From Pseudomonadota bacterium (lineage in GTDB: Bacteria > Desulfobacterota > Desulfovibrionia > Desulfovibrionales > Desulfomicrobiaceae), in the NCBI GenBank assembly GCA_018902545.1, contig JAHIQM010000002.1, positions 186,001 to 250,000 of the forward strand: a DNA stretch of 64,000 bases, written 5' to 3'. The position numbers and the translations under genes are program-made. The notes beneath the pieces were generated by a model. The model was given only the letters and a program-made list of their open reading frames with translations. It made no database searches and was not told the origin of the DNA. Of this stretch, positions 57,274 through 64,000 are shown piece after piece. Each line of letters starts with the position of its first letter. The stretch's first letter is position 1.

Positions 57274-57694
57274 GCCATTCCTCCATTTTTTAAGGATTTG
57301 GCTTTAAAAAAAACATTCGCTGCGAACCTGCCCCGCGCCTCGAAAAATCACCCTCACGCCCCGGACAACGCCACCATCACCCCCTTTACCGGCTCAAAGT
57401 TCGCAACAGGAATACAACTCCCTGAAACGACATATCTTTCATTCTTCGGCAAGATCCTTTCCCCAAAATACCCACCAGACCTATTCGTCCGAATCAAATC
57501 GACAAACTTCATTTAGCAGCCTCCATTTCCTTGACTCTCTATTTTGAGAGGCATATCTCCTGGAGTGGATACGATAACGTATAAGCACCGAGCATATTCG
57601 TATGCATTCTCAATAGTTTTTTTCTGAACTCGTTTTTATTCGAAAATTTTTAGACTCTCATTCCATGCATTTTTTTCTGTATGGTTTGATGCGC
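57274..57694. other. AT-rich divergent intergenic region
   Basis: About 420 bp between mraZ and the hyf-like operon without a credible gene. It has a CTCTC-TATTTT-GAGAG hairpin at 57535-57550 overlapping a TTGACT hexamer (57531-57536). Its composition is much richer in A/T than the genes on either side, as expected of a promoter region. Confidence 0.45.
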
Positions 57695-57708
57695 ATGATC
57701 TTTATCAA
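57695..57708 (+). promoter_or_regulatory. FNR/CRP-like box upstream of the hyf-like operon
   Basis: ATGAT-CTTT-ATCAA matches the FNR consensus TTGAT-N4-ATCAA at nine of ten positions. Its centre is about 70 bp upstream of the first ATG. If it acts at -41.5, transcription would start near 57743. A regulator of the FNR/CRP family is inferred, not seen. Confidence 0.45.
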
Positions 57709-57771
57709 TTTACTAGCTAAATGATGTAAACATAGAGAAGAAAAAGTGATTTTTTTCACTTGCCAAAAAAA

Positions 57772-59715
57772 ATGGACATAGATCTTTTTCTAACGTGTGC
57801 ATTGGCAGCAATGCTGGCCAGTTTGCTTGCAAGTCATACAGCCCCGCGCTGGTGGATTGTTTTCACCCTGACAGCTGCGACATGCGCATTTGTTGCCGCC
57901 GCAATGGTTCTTTCCGGCATCCCTGCCTGGGAATGGCGCAGCGAGCACACCGTTGGCGGCGAACAGATCTTCATGCGCCTGGACGAGATCAGCGCTTTTT
58001 TTCTTCTGCTCCTCTGCGTTGTCGGTGCGGCCGGAGCCATATATTGCCGCTCATACTGGCCGCAGCAGGCCCACCCGCGCTCCGCCGGACAGGGGCGTCT
58101 GTGGTGGAGCGCCCTGCTGACCAGCATGGGCCTGGTGCTGACCCAGTCCAACGGACTGCATTTTCTTCTGGCCTGGGAATCCTTTGCCTTAAGCGCCTAT
58201 TTTCTGGTTACCCTGGACCGCAAAGACCCTGCCGTCCGCTCCGCCGGGTGGCTCTATCTGGGCGCATCCCATGCCGGAACCCTGGCGCTGTTCGGCTTTT
58301 TCGCGGCGCTGGCCGCGCAAACCGGCAGTTGGGAACTTGGCCCCATGACGGACCAAGCGTCCCTGGCTCCACTCTTCTGGATTGCCCTGCTTGGCTTTGG
58401 CATCAAGGCGGGCGTCTTCCCCTTGCACATCTGGCTGCCTTCAGCCCACGCCAGCGCTCCGAGTCACGTTTCGGCCATCATGTCCGGCGTGGCCATCAAA
58501 ATGGGCATTTACGGGCTGGTCCGTTTCAGCACATGGCTCCCGTTACCCGTAGAGGCGGGCTGGGTCGTGGTCGGACTAGGCTGCGCCAGCGCGGTTTTGG
58601 GGGTCGCTTTCGCCCTTGGTCAGCACGATCTGAAGCGACTGCTGGCCTATCACAGCGTGGAAAACATCGGCATCATCCTCATTGGCCTGGGCTTCGCCAT
58701 GATCGCCCTTGATCACGGCCGCCCGCAGTGGGGACTGATGGCCCTGGCCGGAGGTTTGCTGCACGTCTGGAATCACGGGCTTTTCAAGGCCCTGCTTTTC
58801 CTGGGCGCGGGCGCCGTGCTGCATTCCACGGGAACGCGGGAGATGAGCCGCATGGGCGGCCTGTGGAAGGCCATGCCCTGGACCGCGTCCCTCTTCACTC
58901 TCGGGGCAGTGGCCATCTGCGGGCTGCCGCCGCTCAACGGATTCGTCAGCGAATGGCTGGTCTACCGGGGCCTTTTCGATGCCGCCCGGCTCAAGTCCGC
59001 CGCGGCTGTTGGTGCGGTGCCCGCCGCCATCCTGCTGGCCGTGACCGGAGCCCTGGCCCTGGCCTGCTTCGTCAAGGTTTGCGGCGTGGTCTTCCTTGGC
59101 GCTGCGCGCACGAAATGCGCGCAAGACGCCCGGGAGTGCGACGCGGGAATGCGCGCGGGCATGGCCATTCTGGCCGCCGGGTGCCTTGCCGTGGGTCTCG
59201 CACCCGCCTTCATCTGGCCCTCGCTCCTGCGGGTCGCGCAGGCCTGGCTGCGCATCGGACCGGTGCCGGGCGTCCCGAATCATCTTGAGCCACTGGGAGT
59301 CGCGCACCCGCTTCTGGCCCTGGCCATCCTGGCCCTGGGAGCGGCTGCACTCGCCATGCTGCGCGGCCGCTGCAGACGCGCCGTGACCTGGGACTGCGGC
59401 TACTCGGCTCCAAGCGCGCGCATGCAGTACAGCGCGGGCTCCTTTGCCGGAATCATCACCGCCTGGTTCGCCTGGATCCTGCGGCCGGTTGTGCGCGCGG
59501 ATCTGCCCGTCGCAATCTTCCCCGCCAGGTCAGCCATAAATAGCCACACCCCCGAAACGGTTCTCGAAAGTGTGATCTATCCGGCCGGAAACCGGGTCTT
59601 GCGCGTGGCCGACTTCGTGCGCACATTCCAGCACGGACGCGTCCAGTCGTATCTTATTTACCTTTGCGCGGCTCTAGTGGTCCTGGCCGTCGCCGTGATT
59701 CTGTACACCGAGTAG
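57772..59715 (+). CDS. hyfB: HyfB/NuoL-like proton-translocating subunit
   Basis: Antiporter-like membrane subunit of a hydrogenase-4-type or related complex. It has 647 residues from ATG 57772; a TTG at 57760 is possible, and neither has a clear RBS. About 16 helices. The conserved core is LLAWESFALSAYFLV near residue 135, HIWLPSAHASAPSHVSAIMSG near residue 225 with the helix lysine in VAIKMGIYGL, LKRLLAYHSVENIGI near residue 287 and NHGLFKALLFLGAG. A long C-terminal extension ends in QHGRVQSYLIYL and a last helix. Confidence 0.88.
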   Translation: MDIDLFLTCALAAMLASLLASHTAPRWWIVFTLTAATCAFVAAAMVLSGIPAWEWRSEHTVGGEQIFMRLDEISAFFLLLLCVVGAAGAIYCRSYWPQQAHPRSAGQGRLWWSALLTSMGLVLTQSNGLHFLLAWESFALSAYFLVTLDRKDPAVRSAGWLYLGASHAGTLALFGFFAALAAQTGSWELGPMTDQASLAPLFWIALLGFGIKAGVFPLHIWLPSAHASAPSHVSAIMSGVAIKMGIYGLVRFSTWLPLPVEAGWVVVGLGCASAVLGVAFALGQHDLKRLLAYHSVENIGIILIGLGFAMIALDHGRPQWGLMALAGGLLHVWNHGLFKALLFLGAGAVLHSTGTREMSRMGGLWKAMPWTASLFTLGAVAICGLPPLNGFVSEWLVYRGLFDAARLKSAAAVGAVPAAILLAVTGALALACFVKVCGVVFLGAARTKCAQDARECDAGMRAGMAILAAGCLAVGLAPAFIWPSLLRVAQAWLRIGPVPGVPNHLEPLGVAHPLLALAILALGAAALAMLRGRCRRAVTWDCGYSAPSARMQYSAGSFAGIITAWFAWILRPVVRADLPVAIFPARSAINSHTPETVLESVIYPAGNRVLRVADFVRTFQHGRVQSYLIYLCAALVVLAVAVILYTE

Positions 59716-59721
59716 TCAGCC

Positions 59722-60447
59722 ATGAACCCAATCAACAAGGCATCCGCAGTTATGTACATTAATCTCATACAGATAGCCGAATCCTTTGGCGTTTCCGAGC
59801 AGGTCGTGACCGAATGGGTGCGCCGGGAAGGCATGCCTCACGTGCACGACCGGGACCGCATCCTTTTTGAACGTTCCCAGGTCATGGACTGGGCGGCCCG
59901 CCGAGGACTCGCCGGACTGGGCGGATTTCTCCTGGAACCGACCCCGTCCCAGGCCAATTCGCGGGAACTGGCCACGCTGCTTACGCGCGGCGGCATCTGG
60001 CGTGACATCGCCCCCGGCGACCTCGACAATCTGTTTCAGCGCATCGTACGCAGCCTGCCCGGCCTGTCACCGACAGTCATGAACCTGCTCATTCAGCGCA
60101 TTTCGGCTCCCGGCGGCATCACCTCCGCCCCGGTGGGTGGCGGGTTCGCCCTGCCCCACCCGGCCATGCGTATCGCCCTTGGGGAAGCCTGCGCCCTGAC
60201 AGCCCTGATCCAGCTCAGTGGCCCCTGGGCCGGAATTCAGGCCCCGGACAAAATCCCGGTCACCCGCCTGCTGTTCTTTATTTCCCCCACTCCCCGCCTG
60301 CACGTGAACATGCTGGGCCTGCTGGCACGCAGCATCGCCTCGGGCCAGTTGACCCAGGCCATGGATCAGGGCGCGGATGACGCAGCCTTGCTTGAAATCT
60401 TTGCCTCCTGCGCCGAGAAGCACAGCGCCGCCGAGGCAGGACGATGA
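59722..60447 (+). CDS. HTH plus PTS EIIA-like protein
   Basis: The 241-residue protein has two parts. Residues about 11-65 resemble an excisionase/MerR-type helix-turn-helix (INLIQIAESFGVSEQVVTEWVRREGMPHVHDRDRILF). Residues about 85-235 resemble the PtsN-type EIIA domain, with GGFALPHPAMRIAL, where His is the phosphoacceptor position in EIIA. It may sense phosphorelay state and adjust the operon or the complex; that is inference. It lies 6 nt after hyfB. ATG 59722 is used; ATG 59752 is the alternative. Confidence 0.75.
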   Translation: MNPINKASAVMYINLIQIAESFGVSEQVVTEWVRREGMPHVHDRDRILFERSQVMDWAARRGLAGLGGFLLEPTPSQANSRELATLLTRGGIWRDIAPGDLDNLFQRIVRSLPGLSPTVMNLLIQRISAPGGITSAPVGGGFALPHPAMRIALGEACALTALIQLSGPWAGIQAPDKIPVTRLLFFISPTPRLHVNMLGLLARSIASGQLTQAMDQGADDAALLEIFASCAEKHSAAEAGR

Positions 60448-60647
60448 TCGCCGCGCTCCTGGCTTTTTGCGGCCTTGGACTGATCCTGGCTGCGGGAGTG
60501 GGCCGCACGCATCCGCGCATCTGGCTTGGGCTCAATTTTTCCGCCACCCTGTGCGGCCTGTATGCGGCCGTGACGATTTTGCTCACCGGCGAAACCTGGC
60601 TTTGGCGCGGCGGGTTGGCCCAGGGAGGCGAAATCCCGAGATCATGA
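60444..60647 (+). CDS. 67-residue two-helix protein, N-terminal HyfB-like remnant
   Basis: ATG 60444 overlaps the preceding stop (ATGA). The protein has two hydrophobic segments. It aligns without gaps to residues about 16-65 of the HyfB encoded upstream: T.PR.W near its residue 23, C and AA in the second helix, then W-x-WR and GGE (15 identities over about 45 positions). It then stops at TGA 60645-60647, just where HyfB enters its antiporter core. Either a real mini-subunit or the front of a decayed paralogue. Confidence 0.65.
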   Translation: MIAALLAFCGLGLILAAGVGRTHPRIWLGLNFSATLCGLYAAVTILLTGETWLWRGGLAQGGEIPRS

Positions 60648-60758
60648 TCCGGCGATGAAGCCGGAAAAATGCAGCATGGCCGCCTGCACCTCTACATCCT
60701 GTATGTTTTCCTCGGAGTCACGGCTCTGGGACTTATGATTCTGCTGGGAGGAGTGTAA
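60648..60758 (+). pseudogene. C-terminal HyfB-like fragment in the same frame
   Basis: Directly after the TGA the same reading frame stays open to TAA 60756-60758. From ATG 60669 it encodes MQHGRLHLYILYVFLGVTAL and a short tail, which matches the last helix of HyfB (QHGRVQSYLIYL). The roughly 550-residue antiporter core of a HyfB is missing between this and the 67-residue piece. The region contains the RBS of hyfC (GGGAGGAG), and its stop overlaps the hyfC start (TAATG). A 6-bp hairpin TCCGGC-GATGAA-GCCGGA directly follows the TGA. Confidence 0.6.
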
Positions 60759-61663
60759 TGCCACTATACATTGATATTGTACTGCGCCTCTTGCTCTGGC
60801 TGCTCCTGGCTCCACTGCTTCCGGGCATCATCAACAAGGTCAAGGCATGGGTGGCCGGACGGCAGGGGCCGCCGGTGCTGCAGCTCTATTACGACCTGGC
60901 ACGTTTGTGGCGCAAGAGTGTGGTCTTAAGCACCCTGGCCTCGCCCGGCTTCATCATCGCCCCGGCCGTGGCCTGGACCGCCGTGGTCGCGGCGGCCCTG
61001 CTCCTGCCCCTGGCCGGAGCGGGCGCGGCGTTCTCCTTTGACGGCGACGTCCTGCTGCTGATCTATTTTCTGGCCCTGGCCCGCTTCTGCACAGCCTGGG
61101 GGGCCATGGAGACGGGCTCCGCCTTCGAGGGCATGGGCGCGGCCCGCGAGGTCAGCTTCGCCGTGCTGGCCGAGATCGGCATCATCACCGCTGTGCTGAC
61201 CCTGGTAGTGCAGTCGGGCAGCATCGCCCTGTCGTCCATGTTCGAGCCACTCCCGGGGCCGGGCGCGGCGCTTCTGGCTGTCGGGCTCTTCATCATCCTG
61301 CTGGCCGAGAACTGCCGCGTGCCTTTTGATGATCCAAACACCCATCTTGAGCTGACCATGATCCACGAAGTCATGGTCCTCGATCACAGCGGCCCGCCCC
61401 TGGCCATGATCCTGCACGGGGCGGCGGTAAAGCTGATGCTTTTTTGCATCTTTCTGGCCCAGGCGGTGCTGCCGCTCTCGGAACTGCCGCTGCTGATCTC
61501 CGTCGCGGCCCTGGCCGGAAGCGTGCTGCTGATCACCGTGGCCGTGGGGCTTGTGGAATCCCTGACTGCGCGCCTGGCGTTCAAGCGGGTCCCGCTGCTC
61601 TTGACCATCGGCTTTCTGTTCTGCCTTTTCCCCCTGATTCTGACCTGGATGGGTGAATCATGA
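60758..61663 (+). CDS. hyfC: HyfC/NuoH-like membrane subunit
   Basis: Membrane anchor subunit next to the hydrogenase or quinone module. It has 301 residues and about eight helices. Typical blocks are VKAWVAGRQGPPVLQLYYDLARLWRK near residue 28 and the acidic ENCRVPFDDPNTHLELTMIHE near residue 185, conserved in HycD/HyfC. The start overlaps the upstream fragment by 1 nt (TAATG) and the end overlaps hyfE by 4 nt. Confidence 0.9.
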   Translation: MPLYIDIVLRLLLWLLLAPLLPGIINKVKAWVAGRQGPPVLQLYYDLARLWRKSVVLSTLASPGFIIAPAVAWTAVVAAALLLPLAGAGAAFSFDGDVLLLIYFLALARFCTAWGAMETGSAFEGMGAAREVSFAVLAEIGIITAVLTLVVQSGSIALSSMFEPLPGPGAALLAVGLFIILLAENCRVPFDDPNTHLELTMIHEVMVLDHSGPPLAMILHGAAVKLMLFCIFLAQAVLPLSELPLLISVAALAGSVLLITVAVGLVESLTARLAFKRVPLLLTIGFLFCLFPLILTWMGES

Positions 61664-62304
61664 ACGACACGCTGAATCTGCTCATCGGTCTGGCCATGGG
61701 TTTGAACCTTCTGGCGCTGGGCACCAGCCGCCTGCCCGTGCTGATCCGCACCGTGGCCGCGCAGGGCGTGCTGCTGGGCCTCTTGCCTCTGGTGCTCGAA
61801 GCCCACGCCCTGGACTGGCGGCTCGTCCTCATCACCCTCGCCACTGTGGCGGGCAAGGGATTGCTCATCCCCTACCTGCTCATCCGCGCCATGCGCTCCG
61901 CCAATATCGCAAGAGAACTCGAACCTTTCATCGGCTACATCCCGTCCCTGCTCCTTGGCGCGGGCGGTACCATCGCCGCTGTGGCCCTGACGCGCTACCT
62001 GCCGCTGCTGCCCGAGCATACCGGCAACCTGCACGTACCGGGGGCCATGGCGCTGATCCTGACCGGCTTCATCCTGCTCATCGGGCGCACCAAGGCCATC
62101 TCCCAGGTCTGTGGCTACCTGATCCTTGAAAACGGCATCTATCTGGCTGGCCTGCTGCTCATCAGCTCCACCCCGATCCTGGTCGAGTTCGGCATCCTGC
62201 TCGACGTCACCGTCGGCGTCTTCGTCATCGGCATCATCGTCGACCGCATCCAGCGGGCCTTCGATTCCCTGGACACCCGCAAACTCACGGCGCTGCACGA
62301 ATGA
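61660..62304 (+). CDS. hyfE: HyfE-like membrane subunit
   Basis: It has 214 residues and about six helices; the C-terminal half resembles NuoK-type subunits. ISQVCGYLILENGIYLAGLLL near residue 148 includes the conserved membrane Glu, and ILLDVTVGVFVIGIIVDRI follows. ATGA overlaps both neighbours. Confidence 0.88.
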   Translation: MNDTLNLLIGLAMGLNLLALGTSRLPVLIRTVAAQGVLLGLLPLVLEAHALDWRLVLITLATVAGKGLLIPYLLIRAMRSANIARELEPFIGYIPSLLLGAGGTIAAVALTRYLPLLPEHTGNLHVPGAMALILTGFILLIGRTKAISQVCGYLILENGIYLAGLLLISSTPILVEFGILLDVTVGVFVIGIIVDRIQRAFDSLDTRKLTALHE

Positions 62305-63737
62305 ACGCATACCTGCTGATCATCATCCCCCTGGCCGGGGCCGTGCTGGCCGCACTGTGGCCGCACAAAGACACCCGGCCCCTGTTTCTGCCCGCCGTGG
62401 GTCTTGTGCACTCGCTCCTGTGCCTTGCGCTCCTGGTCAAACCCACTGCCGTGGACCCGGCGGCGTGGCTGGCCTTCGACCCCCTGGCGCGGGCCATTCT
62501 GCCCGGAGTGTCCCTGCTGTTCCTGATCTGCGCCTGCTACGCGGTGAGCTATCTGCGGCTAAAAGAGCAGGACAACCGCGTCTTTGTCCCGGCCCTGCTG
62601 CTTGTGCTCGGCCTTTTGAGCGCGGGGCACCAGGCCAGACACCTGGGCATCCTGTGGATCGCCACCGAGGCCGTGACCCTGGCCTGCGTGCCCCTGATCC
62701 ATTTCAACGGCACCCCAAGATCCTTCGAGGCGACCTGGAAATACCTGCTCGTCGGCGGCACGGGCATCGCCCTGTCGCTCCTCGGCTCGATCTGCCTGGG
62801 GTACGCGTCCCTGCACGGGGGCGGCAGCGGCGACATCACCTTCACGGCCCTGCTGGCCCAGGGGCCAGGTCTTTCCCGGGTCTGGGTCCTGACCGCCTGG
62901 GTGCTCCTGCTGGTGGGCTACGGCACCAAGATGGGCCTTGCGCCCATGCACACCTGGAAGCCCGACGCTTACGGGGAAAGCCCGGGCATCGTCGGCGCGC
63001 TGCTGGCGGGCGGGGTCACTTCCGTGGCCTTCATGGCTCTTTTGCGCATCAAGTCCGTGGTCCACGCCGCAGGCGCAGGTGCCGTCGCCGACCGCACGCT
63101 GCTGGCCATTGGCCTTTTCTCGGCCCTCATCGCGGCCCTTTTTCTGCTGCGCACCCGCGACTTCAAGCGCATGCTCGCCTATTCGAGCGTTGAGCATATG
63201 GGCATCCTGTGCATCGCCAGCTCTTTGGGCCCTCCCGGCGTATGGGCGGCCCTCTTTCATGTCTGGAGCAACGGGCTGACCAAGGGCGCACTCTTCCTGA
63301 GCGCGGGCAACCTGCAAGCGGCGGCGAACTCGTCCTCCATCGATGAAGTTCGCGGCATGTCCAAGGTCCTGCCGCGCTCCTCCCTGCTCCTTGTGGCCGG
63401 CATGTTCGCCATCACGGCCTGTCCGCCCTTCGGCCCATTTTTTAGCGAGCTGCTCATTGTCCGCACCGCTCTCGCCGCCGGACAGGGATGGGCTGTCGCC
63501 CTCTTTCTGGTCTGCCTGCTGCTGGCTTTTTTCGGGCTCTCGCGCATCGTACTCTCCGTCGTCGACGGACGCCCGCGACGCAAAAAGACAAATGCCGCGC
63601 CCTTCAGGGAATCCGCCGGGCTCATACTCCCCCCACTTTTGCTGCTGGTCGCGTCCCTCTGGCTTGGCCTTTTCACCCCGGACCTGCTTAAAGGCGCCTG
63701 GTCCGCCGCAGTCCTTCAACTCTTCCCGACGCCATGA
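62301..63737 (+). CDS. hyfF: HyfF-like proton-translocating subunit
   Basis: Antiporter-like subunit related to NuoN/HyfF. It has 478 residues and about 13 helices. The core shows WIATEAVTLACVPLI near residue 118, LVGYGTKMGLAPMHTWKPDAYGE near residue 205, FKRMLAYSSVEHMGIL near residue 290 and HVWSNGLTKGALFLSAGN. CPPFGPFFSELLIVR near residue 375 is also conserved. A HyfD homologue is not found between hyfC and hyfF. Confidence 0.9.
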   Translation: MNAYLLIIIPLAGAVLAALWPHKDTRPLFLPAVGLVHSLLCLALLVKPTAVDPAAWLAFDPLARAILPGVSLLFLICACYAVSYLRLKEQDNRVFVPALLLVLGLLSAGHQARHLGILWIATEAVTLACVPLIHFNGTPRSFEATWKYLLVGGTGIALSLLGSICLGYASLHGGGSGDITFTALLAQGPGLSRVWVLTAWVLLLVGYGTKMGLAPMHTWKPDAYGESPGIVGALLAGGVTSVAFMALLRIKSVVHAAGAGAVADRTLLAIGLFSALIAALFLLRTRDFKRMLAYSSVEHMGILCIASSLGPPGVWAALFHVWSNGLTKGALFLSAGNLQAAANSSSIDEVRGMSKVLPRSSLLLVAGMFAITACPPFGPFFSELLIVRTALAAGQGWAVALFLVCLLLAFFGLSRIVLSVVDGRPRRKKTNAAPFRESAGLILPPLLLLVASLWLGLFTPDLLKGAWSAAVLQLFPTP

Positions 63738-64000
63738 ACACACTCGCCCCTTTCTTTTTACTGACCAATGCGTCCAGAATCTCGTGGGCCTCGGTCCCGG
63801 TCTTTTCGGTGACCAAGCTCGTCCGCCTGACCAGTGAAATGCTTCAGTCCGGAGCGCGGCTGTGCTCCTGGTTCGGTGTCCCGGACCAGGACGGCACGAT
63901 CCTGGTCGCGGTACTGGCGCTGGACGCCGAAAGCATCCTCGGCGTGGCCCGCAGCGAACCCGTGAGCGGTTCCTACCCATCACTCACCCCAGCGCACCCC
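63734..64000 (+). CDS. N-terminus of next subunit, HyfG-like (partial)
   Basis: ATG 63734 overlaps the hyfF stop (ATGA) and the frame stays open to the window end (89 codons). The start MNTLAPFFLLTNASRISWASVPV and later CSWFGVPDQDGTILVAVLALD look like the 30-kDa (NuoC-like) part that precedes the large subunit in HyfG-type proteins. Nickel-ligand cysteines, if any, lie outside the window, so hydrogenase activity cannot be judged. Confidence 0.7.
   Translation, partial: MNTLAPFFLLTNASRISWASVPVFSVTKLVRLTSEMLQSGARLCSWFGVPDQDGTILVAVLALDAESILGVARSEPVSGSYPSLTPAHP

Noticed and set aside
57187-57516. Plus-strand open frame across the mraZ upstream region
   Set aside because: It starts inside mraZ antisense, covers the operator and promoter, and has no RBS or family features.
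60645-60665. UGA in the HyfB-like remnant read as selenocysteine
   Set aside because: A hairpin follows the UGA, but it begins directly after it, has a GATGAA loop and does not match the position or loop of a bacterial SECIS. The core of the protein is missing anyway, and no known selenoprotein motif surrounds the codon.

Overview
The window is GC-rich (about 60-65 %) chromosomal DNA from a bacterium that looks like a Desulfovibrionales sulfate reducer, most like Desulfomicrobium. The clues are a desulfoferrodoxin-rubredoxin-rubredoxin:oxygen oxidoreductase cluster under a PerR-type regulator, a cysteine-type CcmE, cytochrome bd, a Hyf-like membrane complex, and a compact division/cell-wall cluster. 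This placement is inference from gene content; no rRNA is present. I see no phage, insertion sequence, CRISPR array or toxin-antitoxin pair.

Layout: 1-2368 (minus) holds guaB and the start of guaA. 2419-7295 (minus) is a complete branched-chain amino acid ABC importer, livKHMGF. 7421-12550 (minus) is a System I cytochrome c maturation operon, ccmEFABCD plus a TPR protein. 12789-15536 (plus) carries three LPS-core type genes (GmhB-like phosphatase, GT4 and GT9 glycosyltransferases). 15613-21253 (plus) is an oxygen-defence block: perR, superoxide reductase, rubredoxin, flavodiiron oxidase, a HEAT-repeat protein and cydAB. 21448-24634 has a TraB-like membrane protein, a MATE exporter and two small unknown genes. 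tRNA-Leu(UAA) lies at 24769-24856. 25119-30693 (minus) has a VCBS/adhesin-like protein, a Tat-exported DUF882 protein, an L,D-transpeptidase and Pal. 30887-33894 (plus) has a universal stress protein and a polar amino acid uptake system without its ATPase. 34039-39711 is a divergent pair: a TonB-dependent receptor and a membrane-anchored beta-propeller diguanylate cyclase. 39691-41352 (minus) is a radical SAM protein. 41395-57201 (minus) is the mra/dcw cluster mraZ-rsmH-ftsL-ftsI-murE-murF-mraY-murD-ftsW-murG-murC-ftsQ-ftsA-ftsZ, with mostly 4-nt gene overlaps. 57772-64000 (plus) is a Hyf-like proton-pumping membrane module that runs off the window end.

How the parts fit: periplasmic multihaem cytochromes need the ccm operon. 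Oxygen exposure is handled by superoxide reduction (Dfx), O2 reduction in the cytoplasm (rubredoxin to Roo) and O2 reduction at the membrane (CydAB), with a PerR-type sensor next to them. Wall precursor synthesis and septation are co-transcribed in one block that MraZ probably autoregulates through three GTGG repeats.

Most interesting observations: (1) directly upstream of hyfC are the first about 65 and last about 29 residues of a second HyfB/NuoL-type antiporter subunit, in one reading frame but split by a UGA and lacking the whole antiporter core; (2) an HTH plus PTS-EIIA-like regulator sits inside the same operon; (3) related TTTTATGTTTTAG-bounded palindromes abut gene 3' ends at two places; (4) a MITE-like 158-bp element lies directly upstream of cydA; (5) a periplasmic-sensing diguanylate cyclase is divergent from a TonB receptor.
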